A DNA stretch of 64,000 nt from Gammaproteobacteria bacterium (lineage in GTDB: Bacteria > Pseudomonadota > Gammaproteobacteria > Xanthomonadales > SZUA-36), in assembly GCA_024277815.1 (NCBI GenBank), contig JAJRUM010000003.1, positions 1 to 64,000 of the forward strand, in the 5' to 3' direction. Below, one piece after another: positions 58,740-64,000 of this stretch; position 1 is the stretch's first letter, and each line of letters begins with the position of its first letter. The translations under genes were made by a program, and so were the position numbers. A model generated the notes under the pieces. That model did not search any database, was not told where the DNA came from, and saw only the letters and a program-made list of their open reading frames with translations.

Positions 58740-60697
58740 CTGCTGAACTCGGCCAGATCGCCCTGGTATCAGCCTTGCTGACGGCATTCAGTCTCGGGAT
58801 TTTCCCGTTGATTGGCGCACACACAGGCAACCGCCGCCTGATGTCGATCGCATCCAGTGCCGCCATGCTGCAGGGGTTGTTGCTGATTATCGCCTTCGTG
58901 ATCCTGACAGCTGCTTTTATTACCCAGGATTTTTCGGTTGAGTATGTTGCCCAAAACAGCAATTCATTACTTCCTATGGCTTACCGTTACTCTGCAGTCT
59001 GGAGTGCCCACGAAGGTTCTCTGCTGCTTTGGGAGCTGATCCTGAGCTTCTGGATTGTGACCGTTGCCGTGTTCAGTAAATCTTTGCCTGAAGTATTCCG
59101 GGCACGGGTACTGGCCATACTGGGCTGGATATCAGCGGGCTTTCTGCTGTTCATCTTGCTCACTTCCAATCCTTTCGGCCGGATCATTCCCGCAGCGGTG
59201 GAAGGGTACGACCTTAATCCCCTGTTACAGGATCCCGGCCTGATCATTCACCCGCCGATGTTGTACATGGGCTACGTGGGTTTTGCTATCCCGTTCGCAT
59301 TCGCGGTCGCCGCACTACTGGGCGGCAACCTGAATCGCGACTGGATCCGCTGGTCAAGGCCCTGGACCCATGTTGCCTGGGCCTTTCTTACCGTAGGCAT
59401 ATCATTGGGTAGCTGGTGGGCATACTACGAATTGGGCTGGGGTGGCTGGTGGTTCTGGGATCCAGTCGAAAATGCATCCTTCATGCCATGGCTGGTCGGC
59501 ACTGCATTAATACATTCGCAGGCAGTCACTGAAAAACGTGGGGCTTTCGGCAATTGGACACTATTGCTGGCACTGTCGGCTTTCTCACTAAGCCTGCTGG
59601 GCACCTTCCTGGTTCGTTCCGGTGTGCTGACATCAGTTCACGCATTCGCTTCCGACCCGACGCGTGGTGTTTTTATCCTCAGCTACCTGGGAGTGGTTGT
59701 CGGCGGCTCATTAACACTGTTTGCATTGCGTGCACCCAAGATGATCCAGGGTGGCGGCTTCGCCGGAGTTTCCCGGGAATCCATGTTGCTGGTCAATAAC
59801 CTGGTGCTGACCGTGATGGCAGCCATGGTCCTGACCGGCACACTTTATCCCTTGTTAATAGACGCCTTGGACGCCGGAAAGATCTCAGTGGGCCCACCTT
59901 ATTTCGGTTTGCTGTTTTCCTGGCTGCTGGTGCCTATCGTGTTGACCTTGCCCATTGGTATTTATACCAACTGGAAGCAGGATAGTGGCAGCAGGCTGGT
60001 AAAACAGTTGCGCTGGCCTTTACTGGTTTCCATTGTTGTCGGTGTGCTTACGCTGGTCATTGAACCGGCAGTCGGAGCCATCGCCGCTCTCGGCGTTGCA
60101 GGCGGCACCTGGGTGATTGCCGGCAGTCTGTTTTATGTCGGCAAACTGATCGGCAAAAGCAAACGCCTTAAATTGCCGGCCAGTATCATTGCAATGACAC
60201 TGGCCCATGTCGGACTGGGTATATTTCTGATCGGCGTCAGCCTGGCCAGCGCCATCAGCACCGAAAAGCACTTGCGCATGACCGCTGATGACCAATATGA
60301 AGTGGCAGGCTATAGCTTCACGTTTCTTGGCACCCACATAGTCAAAGGCCCGAACTATATGGCCGACCAGGGTGAATTTATTATCACCAAAGATGGCCGT
60401 GAGATCAGTCGTCTCTACCCTCAAAAGCGCAGCTACGCGCAGGGTGGTAACAGCATGACTGAGGCAGCCATTGATCCAGGCCTGCTCCGCGACTTGTATG
60501 TGTCCCTGGGTGAGCCCCTGGATGACGAGGGCAAGTCCTGGGCCGTGCGTATCTACTACAAGCCTTTCATACGCTGGATCTGGCTTGGTTCGCTGTTCAT
60601 GCTCGCTGGGGGCCTGATTGCAGCTGGAGATAAGCGCTACCGCCGGAAAACGGCTACCACCAGCACAGCGTCCACAAGCGGGGAAACAACCACATGA
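58736..60697 (+). CDS. ccmF: Cytochrome c heme lyase subunit CcmF
   Basis: The 653-residue protein has about fifteen membrane helices and the WWD motif GWGGWWFWDPVENASFMPWLVGTALIHS with conserved flanking histidines (EGSLLLWE, IIHPPMLYMGYVG). It attaches heme to apocytochrome c with CcmH and CcmI. The start is GTG at 58736, overlapping the ccmE stop. The stop overlaps ccmG by four bases. Confidence 0.96.
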   Translation: MTAELGQIALVSALLTAFSLGIFPLIGAHTGNRRLMSIASSAAMLQGLLLIIAFVILTAAFITQDFSVEYVAQNSNSLLPMAYRYSAVWSAHEGSLLLWELILSFWIVTVAVFSKSLPEVFRARVLAILGWISAGFLLFILLTSNPFGRIIPAAVEGYDLNPLLQDPGLIIHPPMLYMGYVGFAIPFAFAVAALLGGNLNRDWIRWSRPWTHVAWAFLTVGISLGSWWAYYELGWGGWWFWDPVENASFMPWLVGTALIHSQAVTEKRGAFGNWTLLLALSAFSLSLLGTFLVRSGVLTSVHAFASDPTRGVFILSYLGVVVGGSLTLFALRAPKMIQGGGFAGVSRESMLLVNNLVLTVMAAMVLTGTLYPLLIDALDAGKISVGPPYFGLLFSWLLVPIVLTLPIGIYTNWKQDSGSRLVKQLRWPLLVSIVVGVLTLVIEPAVGAIAALGVAGGTWVIAGSLFYVGKLIGKSKRLKLPASIIAMTLAHVGLGIFLIGVSLASAISTEKHLRMTADDQYEVAGYSFTFLGTHIVKGPNYMADQGEFIITKDGREISRLYPQKRSYAQGGNSMTEAAIDPGLLRDLYVSLGEPLDDEGKSWAVRIYYKPFIRWIWLGSLFMLAGGLIAAGDKRYRRKTATTSTASTSGETTT

Positions 60698-61230
60698 ACA
60701 GCCGTACATTGCCGTTGATCGGGTTTGTCCTGTTGGTTATTTTGCTGATCGTCGGGTTAAAAATATCGGATCAGAAAACTCTGATTCCATCACCCCTGAT
60801 CAACAAGCCAGCGCCTGCTTTTGATTTGCCGATACTGGGCAACCCGGAACAGCGCCTGACCAAAGAATCATTTCTGGGCAAGCCTTACCTGGTCAACTTC
60901 TGGGCCAGTTGGTGCGTCACCTGCCGCGTGGAGCACCCGGTGGTCACTGAACTGGCCAGGAGCAAAAAGATTATTGTGGTCGGTATGAACTTCCGTGACG
61001 AGGTCGCCGATGCCACGGACTGGCTGGAGCAGTTTGGTGACCCCTATGACATTATTCTCCGGGATGGCGACGGGCGAACCAGCATTGACTTCGGCGTCTA
61101 CGCGGCCCCGGAGACTTTCCTTATAGATCCGAATGGCATCATTGTGTTTAAACAAACCGGCGCCTTGACCCCGGAGATTATTGAAACTGAAATATTGCCA
61201 CGTGTTGCTGCCATGGAGGCAGGAAACTGA
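60694..61230 (+). CDS. ccmG: Thiol:disulfide interchange protein CcmG (DsbE)
   Basis: The 178-residue membrane-anchored thioredoxin has a helix (LPLIGFVLLVILLIVGL) and the redox pair C74-V-T-C77 in FWASWCVTCRVEHP, with the GVYAAPETFLID cis-proline segment. It reduces the CxxCH cysteines of apocytochrome c. It overlaps ccmF by four bases and ccmH by one. Confidence 0.95.
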   Translation: MNSRTLPLIGFVLLVILLIVGLKISDQKTLIPSPLINKPAPAFDLPILGNPEQRLTKESFLGKPYLVNFWASWCVTCRVEHPVVTELARSKKIIVVGMNFRDEVADATDWLEQFGDPYDIILRDGDGRTSIDFGVYAAPETFLIDPNGIIVFKQTGALTPEIIETEILPRVAAMEAGN

Positions 61231-61652
61231 TGAAACTGAAAGCATTGCTGCTATTACTGCTGACTTTCTCTGTGTTTGCACAGGAACCCCTGGTCTTTGA
61301 AAACCAGCAGCAACAAGACCGCTTTGACCAATTGACCAAAGAACTGCGCTGCCTGGTATGCCAGAATCAGAACCTGGCGGACTCTGACGCACCGCTGGCC
61401 CACGACCTGCGCCAGGAAGTCTTCGAAATGCTGCAGACCGGCCAGAGCAATGACCAGATCAAACAGTTCCTGGTGCAAAGATATGGCGACTTTGTACTTT
61501 ACCGGCCGCCCGTGCAAACCAATACTTACCTGTTATGGCTGGCTCCGCTGTTGCTGTTTATCGGTGGCGCACTGGTGGTCATTGCGAGCATCAGAAAACG
61601 CGCCAGCCTGCTCGCCAGCGATGAAACCACTAACGAGAACCCTGACAACTGA
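61230..61652 (+). CDS. ccmH: Cytochrome c-type biogenesis protein CcmH (CcmL-type)
   Basis: The 140-residue protein has a signal peptide and the LRCLVCQNQNLADSDAPLAHDLR motif with C41 and C44, followed by a C-terminal anchor (LLWLAPLLLFIGGALVVIASI). It is the short form that lacks the TPR part, which is a separate ccmI here. It receives reductant from CcmG and acts on apocytochrome c. Confidence 0.95.
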   Translation: MKLKALLLLLLTFSVFAQEPLVFENQQQQDRFDQLTKELRCLVCQNQNLADSDAPLAHDLRQEVFEMLQTGQSNDQIKQFLVQRYGDFVLYRPPVQTNTYLLWLAPLLLFIGGALVVIASIRKRASLLASDETTNENPDN

Positions 61653-61703
61653 CATGAACAAGGCCTATTCAACCATGTGTAAATCAACCCTGCGGGCAAG
61701 TAA

Positions 61704-62750
61704 ATGAATTTCTGGATACTGGCAGTCGCACTGCTTGCCATTCCCGCTGCGATCATTAGCTGGCCATTATTCTCCGGCTCTTCACGTGAACGGGCGGTTG
61801 CGATGCTGCTGCTACTATTGGTACCGCTGGGTGGCCTGTTTCTGTACCAGCAGATAGGCACCCCGGAAGCGCTCAATATGCCAGCAACAGCACCGCACCA
61901 ACAACAGCAGCACACTGCCCAACAACCTCAAATGGATGAGCTGGTTGCCAATTTACAACAACGTATGACCGAGAACCCGGATGATGCTGAAGGCTGGGTC
62001 GTGCTCGGCCGAAGCCTGAAAACCATGCAACGTTACGATGAGGCAGAAGCGGCTCTTACCAACGCGTACCGCCTGCTTCCCAACAATGCCGTGATAATGG
62101 TAGAGCTTGCTGAAGCCCGCCTTTTCACAGCGGGGAAACCTGAAATAAGTGCAGAAGTACAGCAACTTCTGAAATCTGCTCTGGAAATCGATCCACAGCA
62201 ACAAAAAGGCCTGTGGCTGTTGGGCATGGCCGCTGCACAAGCGGGTGACAACCCGCAGGCAGCAGCCATTTGGCAGAAGCTGTTGGGACTGCTTGACCCG
62301 GCTTCAAGCGCGGCAACAGCCGTGCAACAACAAATCGATATGGTCAATGCAAAGATGGGCATTGCTCCCGCAACACCAGGTACCGCAGCACAGGATGCCG
62401 CAGGCGTCCATATCCCGGTGACCATTACTTTGGACGAAACGCGCACGACCACGCTGCCACAGGGAGCGGTGCTGTTTATCTTCATTCACCCCGACGGTGG
62501 TGTTGGCATGCCGTTGGCAGTCAAGCGTATCGCCGCGCCCACATTCCCCATGAGCCTGACACTCAGTGACGCCGACACATTACGCCCGGGTACATCGCTG
62601 TCTGATTTTGAGCAGCTGAATATCAGCGCACGAATCTCAATGACCGGCGTAGCCAACGCCGCGTCAGGTGACTACCAGGCAACCCCGGTAACTGTCGATA
62701 CCAAAGCAGTAACAGGAATTGCGCTAGCCCTTGACCAGGGTGTACCTTAA
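61704..62750 (+). CDS. ccmI: Cytochrome c-type biogenesis protein CcmI
   Basis: The 348-residue protein has two N-terminal membrane helices (FWILAVALLAIPAAIISWPLF and AVAMLLLLLVPLGGLFLYQQIG). TPR repeats follow (DAEGWVVLGRSLKTMQRYDEAEAALTNAYRLLPNN...), then a C-terminal periplasmic domain. It binds the C-terminus of apocytochrome c and delivers it to CcmF-CcmH. The start is ATG 61704, 51 bases after ccmH, with only a weak ribosome site. It ends the ccm operon. Confidence 0.92.
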   Translation: MNFWILAVALLAIPAAIISWPLFSGSSRERAVAMLLLLLVPLGGLFLYQQIGTPEALNMPATAPHQQQQHTAQQPQMDELVANLQQRMTENPDDAEGWVVLGRSLKTMQRYDEAEAALTNAYRLLPNNAVIMVELAEARLFTAGKPEISAEVQQLLKSALEIDPQQQKGLWLLGMAAAQAGDNPQAAAIWQKLLGLLDPASSAATAVQQQIDMVNAKMGIAPATPGTAAQDAAGVHIPVTITLDETRTTTLPQGAVLFIFIHPDGGVGMPLAVKRIAAPTFPMSLTLSDADTLRPGTSLSDFEQLNISARISMTGVANAASGDYQATPVTVDTKAVTGIALALDQGVP

Positions 62751-62782
62751 GTCCTCAAAACTGCTTTTCTGGGGACAGGCAC

Positions 62783-63721
62783 ATGAGATTTATACTTTTA
62801 TTCGCACTGCTTTTCATCACGCAAGGCAGCACCTGGGCGCAGGGGAAGAAGGTTGAATTCAGTACTTTTCAGCTCTCCGAAACGGTATACATGCTCAGGG
62901 GTCGTGGCGGCAATGTAGCTATCTCTGCCGGTGAAGATGGCCTGTACATAATCGACGACCAGGTCAGACCGGTCACCAACGAACTGCTACAGGCGATCAG
63001 AAAAATTGACAGTGGCCCGATTCGCTTTGTCATCAACACCCACTATCACGCAGATCATACGGGTGGCAACGAGACCATCGGCAGTGCAGGAGCACTGATT
63101 ATCGCGCACGACAATATCTATAAAAGAATGAGCACTGAGCAGGTCAGTATTTTCACCCAAAGTACCACCCCGCCCTACGCAAAAGCGGCACTACCGATCA
63201 TCACATTCAACGACCAGATGTCCCTGTACCTCAACGGTGAGGCCGCAACTGCTTACCATGTTGCGCACGGCCACACCGATGGCGACATCATTATTCACTT
63301 CCCGGCCAGTAACGTCATTCACATGGGTGATATGTATTTCAACACGCTATACCCCTACATTGATCTGGATGCAGGTGGCTCAATCCAGGGTATGGTGCAG
63401 GCAGCCGATCTGGCACTGTCACTGGCTGATGACAGCACACGAATTATCCCGGGCCATGGCCCGCTGGCTATCACAGAGGATTTGAGGGCTTACCGCGACT
63501 TACTGGTCAAAGCCACCGCCAATGTCCAGGCGCTGATTGATGACGGCCAGAACCTGCAACAGGTGATTGCTGCGAAACCCACTGCCGAATGGGATGAAAC
63601 GCTTGGCAAAACATGGATAACACCGCCACAGTTCGTAACCTTTATATTCAACAGCCTGCAGGGTATTCACAACTACACGCCAGCCACCAACAACTCAGGT
63701 GACCCGACTGCGGCAGACTAA
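62783..63721 (+). CDS. Periplasmic metallo-beta-lactamase-fold hydrolase
   Basis: The 312-residue protein has a signal peptide (FILLFALLFITQGSTWAQG) and the zinc motif NTHYHADHTGGN (H87, H89, D91, H92), with further ligands in HGHTDGD and IIPGHGPL. It belongs to the broad MBL-fold family; the B3-like arrangement does not prove beta-lactamase activity. GGGACAGG precedes the ATG. It follows ccmI by 32 bases but is probably a separate function. Substrate unknown. Confidence 0.85.
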   Translation: MRFILLFALLFITQGSTWAQGKKVEFSTFQLSETVYMLRGRGGNVAISAGEDGLYIIDDQVRPVTNELLQAIRKIDSGPIRFVINTHYHADHTGGNETIGSAGALIIAHDNIYKRMSTEQVSIFTQSTTPPYAKAALPIITFNDQMSLYLNGEAATAYHVAHGHTDGDIIIHFPASNVIHMGDMYFNTLYPYIDLDAGGSIQGMVQAADLALSLADDSTRIIPGHGPLAITEDLRAYRDLLVKATANVQALIDDGQNLQQVIAAKPTAEWDETLGKTWITPPQFVTFIFNSLQGIHNYTPATNNSGDPTAAD

Positions 63722-64000
63722 AGAGCGGGCTGCCCGGCAGTCACGAAAGACCTAAACGCCGCTAAAACATCCTGCGGGACAGTCACCGCAAATAATTTCT
63801 GGCGCCGCTGCATATACTTGCGTTCAAACGGTGATATACCCTCTTGAGACCGGTAAGGTTTAGCGACGATCGACTGGCCGGTAGCCAGGCTTGCTGCACG
63901 TGCGAACTCCATCGCATAAACCTCCCAATTACAACGCATCTCTATCTCGCCCCCAAGCGCCAGCAAGCTCGGAAACACAGGGTGACCGTGCCACCGCCGC
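63718..64000 (-). CDS. TrmB-like SAM-dependent methyltransferase, C-terminal part
   Basis: The frame is open from the stop at 63718 to the window edge. It reads RRWHGHPVFPSLLALGGEIEMRCNWEVYAMEFARA and ends SPFERKYMQRRQKLFAVTVPQDVLAAFRSF. The L-A-L-G-G-E, N-W-x-x-Y-A and PFERKY features match the C-terminal half of TrmB-type tRNA (guanine-7) methyltransferases and a related subgroup. The 5' end is beyond the window. It converges with the MBL gene, overlapping by four bases. Confidence 0.7.
   Translation of the reverse strand, partial: RRWHGHPVFPSLLALGGEIEMRCNWEVYAMEFARAASLATGQSIVAKPYRSQEGISPFERKYMQRRQKLFAVTVPQDVLAAFRSFVTAGQPAL

Noticed and set aside
62783-63721. Calling the MBL-fold protein a beta-lactamase resistance gene
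   Set aside because: The zinc motif is shared by many unrelated hydrolases, and the context gives no link to antibiotic resistance.

Overview
The window is a gene-dense stretch of a bacterial chromosome, most likely from an aerobic, heterotrophic gammaproteobacterium. The evidence is the CrbS/CrbR acetate-switch pair next to acs and an ActP-like symporter, the queA-tgt-yajC-secD-secF order, an ilvC-ilvG-ilvM-led branched-chain operon with an Ile/Val/Leu leader peptide, and a complete System I ccmABCDEFGHI operon. The layout resembles Xanthomonadales- or Woeseiales-like lineages, but the genus is not determined here. I saw no IS element, prophage, CRISPR array, rRNA or tRNA.

Region 1 (1-14.6 kb) is an acetate/propionate module. 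It holds prpE, a DEDDh exonuclease with a cNMP/CBS/DUF294 protein, a two-part sodium:solute symporter, the hybrid kinase CrbS, its partner CrbR, acs and a DcaP-type porin. Three intergenic regions carry the same near-palindromic element about 27-28 bases upstream of a -10 hexamer. The acs/porin copy sits exactly midway between two divergent -10 hexamers. This looks like the CrbR operator set and is the most interesting regulatory signal seen.

Region 2 (14.6-27.4 kb) has a Na+/Ca2+ exchanger and a tandem universal stress protein, then a compact minus-strand operon ilvC-ilvG-ilvM-leuA-ilvE-leuC-leuD-leuB-ilvA. In front of it lie a promoter, a 53-codon leader peptide with the run LALVLVLVII, and a rho-independent attenuator. 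ilvD is not present.

Region 3 (27.5-38.8 kb) runs the opposite way and degrades the same amino acids: leucine dehydrogenase, isovaleryl-CoA dehydrogenase, thiolase, methylcrotonyl-CoA carboxylase beta subunit, methylglutaconyl-CoA hydratase, HMG-CoA lyase and an HSD10-like dehydrogenase. The biotin-carrying MCC alpha subunit is missing from the cluster. After it come an unknown small protein, an MscS channel, a stand-alone encapsulated-ferritin-like protein without encapsulin, a phytase-like esterase and a DUF6498-like membrane protein.

Region 4 (38.8-56 kb) is mostly housekeeping: glutathione-dependent formaldehyde oxidation (frmA, frmB), a membrane thioredoxin, an alkyltransferase-like protein, an FMN-binding-fold protein, an alpha/beta hydrolase, trmJ, suhB, the secretion and queuosine block, a 1,408-residue subtilase and glutathione reductase.

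Region 5 (56-64 kb) is the cytochrome c maturation operon, including a 56-residue ccmD, followed by a periplasmic metallo-beta-lactamase-fold hydrolase. Both window ends cut genes: a TrpF-like gene at the left and a TrmB-like methyltransferase at the right.
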